Source of the DNA: Dehalococcoidia bacterium
GTDB lineage: Bacteria > Chloroflexota > Dehalococcoidia > JAUYDP01
NCBI GenBank assembly: GCA_030691805.1
Contig: JAUYDP010000444.1
Location: 1 to 12,620, forward strand
Length of the DNA stretch: 12,620 bases
Direction of reading: 5' to 3'
The notes under the pieces are model-generated. The model ran no database searches and was not told where the DNA came from. It was given only the letters and a program-made list of their open reading frames with translations. Both the position numbers and the translations under genes were made by a program. Shown here piece by piece: positions 7,498 through 12,620 of the stretch; position 1 is the stretch's first letter; each line of letters begins with the position of its first letter.

Positions 7498-8208
7498 ATG
7501 CTAGCAATTGAGGAATTTCTGGAACTAGCCAGGTCCCGGAGGACGGTTCGTGGCTTTCTAAAGAAAGAAGTGCCTCGGGGGTATATCGAGAAGATACTGG
7601 AAGCGGCCCGCTGGGCCCCTTCGGGTGGCAACAGTCAGCCATGGGAGTTCGTGGTCGTCACGGACGCGGAGATGAGGCAACGCATCGTAGATCTATACGT
7701 CAAACAGATGCAGGACAAACGGGAGATGGAGATGGCGGTTCGGGGTACCACGGTCACGAGAGGCGAGCCTACCGGTTTCCGAAACGCCCCAGTTTTTATC
7801 CTTGTCCTTGGGGATGCCAGGGTTAACGATGCGTTTCCAATTCGGACAAACCTGGACAAGGGAGAGCAGCATTTCATTACCGGCCTGGCAAGCGCGACAT
7901 TGATGATTCACCTGGCGGCCGCGAGTATGGGTCTGGGGTCCCAGTGGGTGAGCGACAGCGCCTCACCCTATATGGCTACTATCCTAAAGTCCTGGTTGGG
8001 CATCCCACAGCACCTGAAGGTCTATGATCTGGTCCCGGTCGGCTACCCCGTTAAGCAGCCCCTGGCCCCGCCCCGACGGACGGTGGAGGAAATAACCCAC
8101 TGGGAGCACTACGCCCCTGATAGGGTTCGCGGCGACGCAGATATTAATAATTTTCTGATGGAACAGACCAGGCTCGGTAATTGGGGACGGCAAAAACAGC
8201 CCGAATAA
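7498..8208 (+). CDS. Nitroreductase family flavoprotein
   Basis: This 236-residue cytoplasmic protein has the FMN-dependent nitroreductase fold. The N-terminal SRRTVRGF (13-20) and SGGNSQPW (42-49) are the family's FMN-phosphate and FMN-binding segments, and the central helix with GLGSQW follows the ITGLASATLMIHLAA stretch. Family members use NAD(P)H to reduce nitro groups, quinones, or flavins, and some act in dehalogenation or in cobalamin lower-ligand synthesis; nothing here picks one substrate. Length is typical. The ATG is preceded by AAGGAG (7483-7488) at nine bases. It lies 78 bp after the permease in the same direction and could be the last gene of the transporter transcript, though the AT-rich gap may also hold its own promoter. 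Confidence 0.87.
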   Translation: MLAIEEFLELARSRRTVRGFLKKEVPRGYIEKILEAARWAPSGGNSQPWEFVVVTDAEMRQRIVDLYVKQMQDKREMEMAVRGTTVTRGEPTGFRNAPVFILVLGDARVNDAFPIRTNLDKGEQHFITGLASATLMIHLAAASMGLGSQWVSDSASPYMATILKSWLGIPQHLKVYDLVPVGYPVKQPLAPPRRTVEEITHWEHYAPDRVRGDADINNFLMEQTRLGNWGRQKQPE

Positions 8209-8292
8209 TGTGCAGGTATACTCGGATGTCGTATGACAATAGAAATAGCGATTATCCTGTGGCTTTTTAGGTTTTCTTAACGATTAAAGACC

Positions 8293-8322
8293 TTCACGCA
8301 TCGCACAGGAAAGCGCTATACT
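8293..8322 (+). promoter_or_regulatory. Candidate sigma70-type promoter for the small-gene cassette
   Basis: TTCACG (8293-8298) and TATACT (8317-8322) are spaced by 18 bases and match the -35 and -10 consensus at four and five of six positions. A strong Shine-Dalgarno (AGGAGGTGA, 8331-8339) lies immediately downstream, heading the decayed frame at 8345. The remaining sequence at 8209-8292 is AT-richer and holds no recognisable feature. Confidence 0.4.
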
Positions 8323-8344
8323 ATGCGCATAGGAGGTGACGGCT

Positions 8345-8536
8345 ATTTACAACGCGAACGAGTTGGTCCGTGCTCTAGCGCGAAGCCCGCGCCGGGAGAT
8401 GCCGAGCAGGTGCGTAGTCTGCGGCCTACCGATTGTCGGCACGGCTTGAGTGTAGTATTGAGACTTAGCGTGTAGCACCGAGGCGGCCTAGGAGCGCCGC
8501 CAGACAGCCGGCTATGCCGAGAAGGCCAGCGGATGA
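8345..8536 (+). pseudogene. Decayed small zinc-ribbon-like gene
   Basis: Reading in one frame from the ATT at 8345 gives a peptide containing NELVRALARSPRRE, then MPSRCVVCGLPIVGTA with a CxxC pair, then stop codons at 8447, 8453, 8459 and 8489 interrupting a continuation that reads DLACSTEAA and ERRQTAGYAEKASG. The order CxxCG-PIxGTA, CSTE, ERRQ resembles small zinc-ribbon proteins of the form CxxC...YCSxxCRxR. A strong ribosome site (AGGAGGTGA, 8331-8339) lies at the right distance from ATT 8345, which suggests a lost ATG; a GTG at 8336 is also in frame but overlaps the ribosome site. The frame ends at TGA 8534-8536, overlapping the ATG of the next gene as ATGA, the arrangement of a once-coupled operon member. 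Family recognition is from memory and tentative. Confidence 0.42.
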
Positions 8537-8781
8537 GTACGAAGCCAGCAATACACTTCAGCAGACACAGCCGTAACCGAATGCGGTTCTGGCGTGTAAC
8601 CCAAAATGACGTCATCGCTGTTCTGAACGACCCCGATCAGGTGACGCCCAGCCGCAAGGGAAGGCAAAATGCATGGAAGCGTACCGTTAAGCAGTGGATG
8701 CGAGTGACCTACATCAGCGAAGGGGCACGGACGGTAGTTGTCACCGTCACGATAAGGCCACGCGGACCGGAAGGGAGATGA
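8533..8781 (+). CDS. DUF4258 domain protein, possible toxin-like component
   Basis: This 82-residue basic protein fits the DUF4258 pattern: an N-terminal HFSRHSRNRM (H8 to M17, with the conserved HxxxRM), an acidic-turn helix QNDVIAVLNDPDQVTP, and a beta-rich end (MRVTYISEGARTVVVTV). DUF4258 proteins are often next to small partner genes and have been likened to RelE/BrnT-type toxins; no biochemical role can be read from the sequence. Its ATG overlaps the terminal TGA of the decayed upstream frame (ATGA), has GAAGG at seven bases, and its own stop overlaps the ATG at 8778 of the next frame by the same ATGA junction. Translational coupling with the DUF2283 gene is likely. Confidence 0.75.
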   Translation: MSTKPAIHFSRHSRNRMRFWRVTQNDVIAVLNDPDQVTPSRKGRQNAWKRTVKQWMRVTYISEGARTVVVTVTIRPRGPEGR

Positions 8782-8783
8782 CC

Positions 8784-9008
8784 ATGAGGATTACTTACGA
8801 TCCCGAAGTGGATGCGCTATATATCGAGTTGCGGAAGGCTAGGCCAGTTGGCAGCATTGACCTGGAGGACGGAGTGACTGCCGACCTGGATGCCGAAGGG
8901 CACGTTATCGGTCTCGAGGTGCTAGATGCCAGTGAGCGCATGGGCGCTGACCCATTGGCAAGCCTCGCTATCGAGAGGCTGCCGCTAACACTCAAAGAGA
9001 GCGCGTAG
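8784..9008 (+). CDS. DUF2283 domain protein, possible antitoxin-like partner
   Basis: This 74-residue acidic protein shows the DUF2283 signature: MRITYDPEVDALYIEL at the start, then DLEDGVTADLDAEGHVIGLEVLDAS in the middle. The function of the family is not established. It follows the DUF4258 gene, a pairing seen in other bacteria and suggestive of a toxin-antitoxin or similar two-protein module; the acidic partner after a basic one fits that idea. Two in-frame starts compete: ATG 8778, which overlaps the previous stop (8779-8781), and ATG 8784, which has AAGGGAG (8771-8777) six bases upstream and begins with the family's usual M-x-I-x-YD. I prefer 8784. The longer in-frame opening back to 8694 lies inside the DUF4258 gene and is not used. 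Confidence 0.78.
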   Translation: MRITYDPEVDALYIELRKARPVGSIDLEDGVTADLDAEGHVIGLEVLDASERMGADPLASLAIERLPLTLKESA

Positions 9009-9028
9009 AACCCCTCCTGGGTGGAACA

Positions 9029-9084
9029 GTCTGCCGAATAAATTCGGCGTTAGGCTGGGGTAACGCCGAATTTATTCGGCAGAC
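9029..9084. repeat. 24-bp perfect inverted repeat with nested palindromes
   Basis: Bases 9029-9052 are perfectly complementary to 9061-9084, separated by GGCTGGGG (9053-9060). Each arm also contains its own palindrome, GCCGAAT and ATTCGGC around two bases. The element begins 20 bp after the DUF2283 stop. As RNA it makes a 24-bp stem, long for an intrinsic terminator, and no T run follows. It could end the cassette transcript bidirectionally, or be a relic of a miniature inverted-repeat element. Confidence 0.8.
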
Positions 9085-9228
9085 CGATCCTACTCCGATT
9101 CCGGCCATGTAAGTGTCCGGAGCGCCTCGGCTGATAGACTTAAATGAACCGACTTCGAATAATGGCGCCGCTAATGGAAGCTCGGGACTGGGCGAGGGCT
9201 GACCGCTGAAAGCTGACGGCTGTTCTCA
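9085..9228. other. Intergenic stretch with short GCTGA repeats
   Basis: No coding frame of convincing quality is present. The only pattern is at 9198-9222, where GCTGAC, GCTGAA, GCTGAC and GCTG follow each other at short intervals, a degenerate direct repeat of unknown meaning. The stretch lies between the inverted repeat and the promoter candidate of the acyl-CoA dehydrogenase operon. Confidence 0.35.
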
Positions 9229-9258
9229 TTGACATATTCCAAACCCCTATGCTAGACT
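9229..9258 (+). promoter_or_regulatory. Candidate promoter of the acyl-CoA dehydrogenase/ETF operon
   Basis: TTGACA (9229-9234) is a perfect -35 box. Eighteen bases later TAGACT (9253-9258) matches the -10 consensus at four of six positions and is preceded by TGC, an extended -10. Transcription would begin near 9265 and give a leader of about 120 bases before the GTG at 9385. The leader includes a small hairpin at 9300-9313 (CTGGC/GCCAG) and the ribosome-site hairpin at 9351-9375. Confidence 0.5.
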
Positions 9259-9350
9259 AGCGTCTGTAAAACCGTCTGCCTGGAATTATTAACCTGTGCC
9301 TGGCCTCGGCCAGTTCGAATTCTTGGAAGTCGCCTCCCAAAAGGGGCGGC

Positions 9351-9375
9351 CTTCTTTTGTAAGCTTCAAAAGGGG
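9351..9375 (+). promoter_or_regulatory. Hairpin covering the ribosome binding site of the acyl-CoA dehydrogenase
   Basis: CTTCTTTTG (9351-9359) can pair with CAAAAGGGG (9367-9375) through nine pairs, two of them G-U, around a 7-base loop. The 3' arm holds the Shine-Dalgarno AAGGGG (9370-9375) used by the GTG at 9385. Folding would hide the ribosome site, so it might modulate translation. The stem is A/U-rich and only moderately stable. Confidence 0.35.
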
Positions 9376-9384
9376 ATTTATGCG

Positions 9385-10527
9385 GTGGACTTCGACCTGA
9401 CCCCGGAGCAGCAAGCCCTTAGACAGCTTGCCCGGGATTTCGCCCAGAAGGAGATAGCCCCAGTCGCCGCCCTTTACGATGAGAGGGAAGAGTTCCCTCT
9501 TCCTGTGTATCAGAAACTGGGCGAGATTGGTATTCTGGGCATGGTGTTTCCGGAGCAATACGGAGGGGGCGGCGCCGACCTGGTGTCGCTGGCGGTGGTT
9601 ACGGAGGAGTTGAGTGTGGTGGACGTCCCCGTCGGCGTTAGCGAGTCCGTGAACGGAATGGTTGGCTCCATCATTACCTTCTTCGGGAACCAGCAACAAA
9701 AAGACCAGTGGCTTCCTCCTCTCGCTAAAGGGCGCATGCTGTGTTCTTTCGGGCTTACGGAACCGGGAGCCGGCTCCGACGCCATGGCCATCTCCACCCG
9801 AGCCAGCCTGGAGGACGGCCAATGGGTTATTAACGGGACCAAGTGTTTTATCACCCATGCCGGCACGCCGATAAGCGGCCTTATCATCATCGCTGTCGTA
9901 ACAGGAGAATCCAAGTCCCGCAAGGAATTAAGCTGTATTATCGTCCCCAAAGGAACACCTGGATACAACATTGGAGCACCATATCGGAAGGTCGGTTGGC
10001 GGTCTTCCGACACGCGTGAACTGTCATTTTTAGATTGCCGCGTGCCGGAGGAAAACCTAATAGGTAAACGCGGGAAGGGCTTCCACCAGTTTATGGCGGT
10101 CCTGGATTGGGGGCGCATTGGAATAGGAGCGGTGGCCGTGGGCCTGGCAAGAGGATGTCTCGATCAATCTCTCAAGTATGCACAGCAGCGAGTGCAATTT
10201 GGCGTGCCAATCAGTAAGCACCAGGCCATACAGTTCAAGCTGGCCGAGATGGCGACCAATGTGGAGGCCGCCCGTCTGATGGTACTTCGGGCCGCTCATC
10301 TCCAAACTCTGGGGCGTCCCTTTGGAAAGGAAGCGTCCATGGCCAAGCTCTTCGCCTCCGAGATAGCGGTGCGGGCAGCCGAGGAAGGGGTCCAGATCCA
10401 CGGAGGCTACGGCTACATAGAGGAGTATCCCATCGCCAGGTATTACCGTAACTCCAAGATATTGACTATTGGGGAGGGCACCTCGGAGGTGCAGAAGATG
10501 ATTATCGCCCGCCAGTTGGGTTGTTGA
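9385..10527 (+). CDS. Acyl-CoA dehydrogenase (short/medium-chain type)
   Basis: This 380-residue FAD enzyme catalyses alpha-beta dehydrogenation of an acyl-CoA and passes electrons to ETF. The helical N-terminal domain starts DFDLTPEQQALRQLARDFAQKEIAP. The FAD/substrate segment FGLTEPGAGSD is at about 122-132, followed by the middle beta domain (NGTKCFITHAG). The C-terminal domain holds GGYGYIEEYPIARYYR and IGEGTSEVQ, in which E364 is at the catalytic base position of the short- and medium-chain enzymes. Length matches the family. The GTG start has AAGGGG at nine bases and fits the family N-terminus; a nearby ATG at 9380 is out of frame. It is the first gene of a three-gene set with etfB 30 bp and etfA further downstream, so it most likely feeds its own EtfAB. 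Chain length or aromatic/branched specificity cannot be read. Confidence 0.92.
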   Translation: MDFDLTPEQQALRQLARDFAQKEIAPVAALYDEREEFPLPVYQKLGEIGILGMVFPEQYGGGGADLVSLAVVTEELSVVDVPVGVSESVNGMVGSIITFFGNQQQKDQWLPPLAKGRMLCSFGLTEPGAGSDAMAISTRASLEDGQWVINGTKCFITHAGTPISGLIIIAVVTGESKSRKELSCIIVPKGTPGYNIGAPYRKVGWRSSDTRELSFLDCRVPEENLIGKRGKGFHQFMAVLDWGRIGIGAVAVGLARGCLDQSLKYAQQRVQFGVPISKHQAIQFKLAEMATNVEAARLMVLRAAHLQTLGRPFGKEASMAKLFASEIAVRAAEEGVQIHGGYGYIEEYPIARYYRNSKILTIGEGTSEVQKMIIARQLGC

Positions 10528-10542
10528 CATAACTTGACATAA
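10524..10542 (+). repeat. Tandem TTGACATAA pair ahead of etfB
   Basis: TTGACATAA occurs at 10524-10532 and again at 10534-10542, a spacing of exactly 10 bp. The first copy overlaps the acyl-CoA dehydrogenase stop (TGA 10525-10527) and the second ends just before the etfB ribosome site. It could be a direct-repeat binding site or chance; each contains a TTGACA, but no -10 box falls at a suitable distance before the gene. Confidence 0.4.
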
Positions 10543-10557
10543 ATAAGGAGGAAGACT

Positions 10558-11334
10558 TTGAACATCGTGGCATGCATCAAGCAGGTGCCGGATACCGCGG
10601 CTGAGAAGAAGCTGAACGCCGACCTGCGCCTGGAAAGGACCGGCATCGAGAACATTCCCAACCCCTTCGATGAATATGCCATCGAAGAAGCGCTTCGCAC
10701 CAAAGAGGCGAATGGAGGCACGGTGACGGCCCTCTGTATGGGCCCCGACGGAGCCAAGGAGGCCCTTCGTAAGGCTATCGCCATGGGGGTCGAGAAGGCC
10801 GTATTGGTAACCGACCCAAAGCTGGCCGGTTCGGACGCCTGGGCCACTGCCTACGTCCTGAGCCAGGCCTTGAAGAAAATGGAGTACGATATCATCTTCT
10901 GCGGCATGCAGAGCACGGACGCCACTACCGCTCTGGTCCCCTCTGCCCTGGCCGAGTTCCTTGGGATACCTCAGCACACTTATACCGGCAAATTAGGGAT
11001 AGGTGAGGGCCAGATCGTCAGCCAGCGCCAGACCGAGAGCGGCTACGACGAAGTGACCAGCGCCATGCCGGCCCTGGTGGGAGTGGTCAAGGGCATCAAC
11101 GAGCCTCGCTATCCCTCCTTGAGAGGTATCATGCAGGCCAAAAGGACAGAGATCACCATCTGGTCCCTGGCGGACCTGGGCATTGACGCCTCGGAGGTAG
11201 GGGCCAGCGGAGCCAAAGAAAAGGTGCTCTCATTCAGTCCAAGGGAACCCCGCAAGGGAGGCCAGGTGATTCAGGACGAGGGAGACTCCGCCACTAAAGT
11301 GGTTGAGTTCCTTACCTTTAAGAAGGTACTATAG
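10558..11334 (+). CDS. etfB: Electron transfer flavoprotein beta subunit
   Basis: This 258-residue protein is the ETF beta chain, which with EtfA forms the soluble FAD/AMP (or second FAD) heterodimer that accepts electrons from acyl-CoA dehydrogenases. It begins MNIVACIKQVPDTA, has NPFDEYAIEEALR near residue 36, and carries the family signature INEPRYPSLRGIMQAKRTEI at about 180-199. The C-terminal arm that wraps the alpha subunit follows. Length is usual. The start codon is TTG, supported by AAGGAGGA (10545-10552) and the alignment of the family N-terminus. It lies 30 bp after the acyl-CoA dehydrogenase and is separated from etfA by the unusual repeat array. Whether the pair is a simple carrier or an electron-bifurcating type was not determined. 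Confidence 0.94.
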   Translation: MNIVACIKQVPDTAAEKKLNADLRLERTGIENIPNPFDEYAIEEALRTKEANGGTVTALCMGPDGAKEALRKAIAMGVEKAVLVTDPKLAGSDAWATAYVLSQALKKMEYDIIFCGMQSTDATTALVPSALAEFLGIPQHTYTGKLGIGEGQIVSQRQTESGYDEVTSAMPALVGVVKGINEPRYPSLRGIMQAKRTEITIWSLADLGIDASEVGASGAKEKVLSFSPREPRKGGQVIQDEGDSATKVVEFLTFKKVL

Positions 11335-11340
11335 GCAGAC

Positions 11341-11470
11341 ATGTGCTTGATTGTGCTTGATTGTGCTTGGTCGTGCTTGGTCGTGCTTGGTCGTGCTTGC
11401 TCGTGCTTGATTGTGCCTGCAAGTGGAGAAACAAGCACCATAAAGCACTATTAAGCACTATAAAGCACTA
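11341..11470. repeat. 10-bp-phased array of GTGCTT and its complement AAGCAC
   Basis: GTGCTT starts at 11343, 11353, 11363, 11373, 11383, 11393 and 11403, and GTGCCT at 11413. One grid slot (11423) holds GTGGAG. Then the reverse complement AAGCAC starts at 11433, 11443, 11453 and 11463. All are on the same 10-bp grid. Spacers are four bases: GATT, GATT, GGTC, GGTC, GGTC, GCTC, GATT on the left and CATA, TATT, TATA on the right. The two halves can pair in register, with four 6-bp helices and symmetric 4-base internal loops. It fills the etfB-etfA gap (11335-11503). Unit length is not a multiple of three, so it is not coding, and it has no CRISPR spacer structure. Confidence 0.9.
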
Positions 11471-11503
11471 CCATCAGAAATACCAGAAGGAGACAAATCG
11501 GAA

Positions 11504-12481
11504 ATGAGTGAGATTTGGGCATATATCGAACAAGATAAAGGCGAGCCTAAGAAGATTTCTCTGGAGATGGCGACGTTGGCCAAGCGGCTCGCGGACCAGT
11601 CGGGCGCCACTGCCGCCGCCGTCATCATTGGGCCGGGCGCCAGAGCGGCTGCCGAGAAGGTAGGGGCTTATGGAGTCACCAAGGCCTACGCCAAAGAAGA
11701 CGCCAAGTACGGGGAATACGTAATCACCCCTCAAGCCCACCTACTGGCTAACCTGATCCGGGAAAAGAAGCCTTCCCTGGTCCTGGTCGGCTCGACGGCA
11801 TCGGGACGAGACATCGCAGCCAGGACGGCGGCCAGGCTGAAGCTGGGTATTCTGGCTAACGTGGTGGACGTGGGACTCGAAGGAGGCAAGGCGCGGGTTG
11901 TCGCGCCAGCCTTTGGCGGCAACATCGAGGTATCAGCAGCCCTGGTCAACCAGGAGACCGAGATTATCACTGTCCGGCCCAACGCGGTCATGCCGGTGAA
12001 GGCTGCGGGCCAGGTCCAGATCGAGGATGTGTCCACCGACGTGGGCGCGGAGTCCCTTCTGGCTAAGATCACTGAGCGCGTGAGCCAGGAGACCGGCAAA
12101 ATTCCCATCGAAGAGGCGCAGTTTATTGTGTCCGGAGGCCGGGGAGTGGGCGGGCCGGAGTCCTTCCAGATGCTCTATGACCTGGCCAACGCATTGGGCG
12201 GCGCCGTTGGGGCCTCCAGGGCGGCCGTTGACGCCGGCTGGATTGCCTACCCACACCAGGTGGGGCAGACCGGCAAGACGGTCAAGCCCGTCGTCTACAT
12301 CGCCTGTGGCATCTCCGGCGCCATCCAGCACAAGGTGGGCATGCAGACCAGCGACGTGATAGTGGCCATAAACAAGAACGCCGATGCGCCTATCTTCCAA
12401 TTCGCTGACTTCGGCGTGGTGGGTGACCTCTTCCAGATCGTGCCCAAGCTTACAGAAGAGGTCAAGAAGCGGAAGAAGTAG
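11504..12481 (+). CDS. etfA: Electron transfer flavoprotein alpha subunit
   Basis: This 325-residue protein is the ETF alpha chain, which holds the electron-carrying FAD. The N-terminal Rossmann-like domain carries GSTASGRDIAARTAARL and the AFGGNIEVSAAL segment. The C-terminal FAD-binding domain begins near 205 with SGGRGVGGPESF (from residue 210) and continues with GASRAAVDAGW, HQVGQTGKTV, ACGISGAIQH and NKNADAPIFQFADFGVVGD, all hallmark stretches of the family. The ATG has AAGGAG (11487-11492) 11 bases upstream. It is last in the acyl-CoA dehydrogenase/etfB/etfA operon, with the 10-bp-phased repeat array between it and etfB. It needs an ETF oxidoreductase or other acceptor, which is not encoded here. 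Confidence 0.95.
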   Translation: MSEIWAYIEQDKGEPKKISLEMATLAKRLADQSGATAAAVIIGPGARAAAEKVGAYGVTKAYAKEDAKYGEYVITPQAHLLANLIREKKPSLVLVGSTASGRDIAARTAARLKLGILANVVDVGLEGGKARVVAPAFGGNIEVSAALVNQETEIITVRPNAVMPVKAAGQVQIEDVSTDVGAESLLAKITERVSQETGKIPIEEAQFIVSGGRGVGGPESFQMLYDLANALGGAVGASRAAVDAGWIAYPHQVGQTGKTVKPVVYIACGISGAIQHKVGMQTSDVIVAINKNADAPIFQFADFGVVGDLFQIVPKLTEEVKKRKK

Positions 12482-12534
12482 GGTTAGCCTTTTTCCTCTT
12501 CGGGAGATAATGCTAATTTCGATAGCAGCAAGCC

Positions 12535-12572
12535 GAGGGTTGGGCGGGTTCAACATTCCGTGCCCAACCCTC
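12535..12572. repeat. Inverted repeat after etfA
   Basis: GAGGGTTGGGC at 12535-12545 pairs perfectly with GCCCAACCCTC at 12562-12572, leaving a 16-base loop. It lies 53 bp after the etfA stop and may end or protect the operon transcript. No clear T tract follows, so it is not a standard intrinsic terminator; an intergenic palindromic repeat is equally possible. The rest of 12482-12620 shows no gene. Confidence 0.55.
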
Positions 12573-12620
12573 CTGTTCGTTTGGGCGTAGGCCATTTGAT
12601 CCGCCACGAGGCTGACGTAG

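Noticed and set aside
8250..8282. Intrinsic terminator after the nitroreductase
   Set aside because: There are T runs (CTTTTTAGGTTTTC) but no stable stem directly before them.
8694..8777. Extended N-terminus of the DUF2283 protein
   Set aside because: This part overlaps the DUF4258 gene in another frame and lies outside the domain; ATG 8784 has a ribosome site and the family start.
10057..10977. Long minus-strand open frame (306 codons) across acd and etfB
   Set aside because: It spans two clearly recognisable + strand genes, has no family features, and is the expected antisense opening in GC-rich DNA.
11341..11470. CRISPR array
   Set aside because: The unit is 10 bp with 4-base variable parts and it inverts midway; CRISPR needs longer direct repeats and unique spacers of about 30 bp, and no cas genes are near.

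Overview
The window reads as a chromosomal piece of a moderately GC-rich, free-living bacterium, most plausibly a Chloroflexota member (Dehalococcoidia or SAR202-like) or a relative. The best clue is the solute-binding lipoprotein: a short lipobox peptide ending in Leu-Ala-Ala-Cys, then a long Ala/Pro/Thr-rich linker, a style very common in that phylum. This taxonomic reading is inference. All convincing genes are on the + strand, and no rRNA, tRNA, CRISPR array or transposase was seen.

Layout. (1) 1-223 is non-coding and can fold into a branched structure closed by a 10-bp helix (5-14 with 108-117). (2) 224-3010 holds two redox enzymes 9 bp apart: a phytoene-dehydrogenase-like FAD oxidoreductase and an iron-type alcohol dehydrogenase with unusual active-site changes. 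(3) 3196-7419 is a complete ABC importer of the Fe3+/organic-ligand (AfuA/FbpABC-like) class: lipoprotein binding subunit, ATPase and a fused double permease. Palindromic intergenic elements lie before the binding protein and between ATPase and permease. (4) 7498-8208 is a nitroreductase-family flavoenzyme. (5) 8293-9008 is a small accessory cassette with a candidate promoter, a decayed zinc-ribbon-like reading frame, a DUF4258 gene and a DUF2283 gene, the members joined by ATGA stop/start overlaps. It is followed by a 24-bp perfect inverted repeat. (6) 9229-12481 is a fatty-acyl or related acyl-CoA oxidation operon: a promoter candidate, acyl-CoA dehydrogenase, ETF beta and ETF alpha.

How the genes work together. 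The acyl-CoA dehydrogenase passes electrons to the EtfAB flavoprotein encoded directly after it. The ABC importer brings in an unidentified small ligand, and the flanking FAD and Fe/NAD oxidoreductases could act in catabolism of an imported or related compound; that link is only positional.

The most unusual sequence is between etfB and etfA: 12 copies of a hexamer and its reverse complement (one with a single mismatch) sit on an exact 10-bp grid (11343-11468), giving an array that is both helically phased and able to fold. Second is the decayed zinc-ribbon/DUF4258/DUF2283 cassette. I found no fully novel multi-gene system that the sequence alone can prove.
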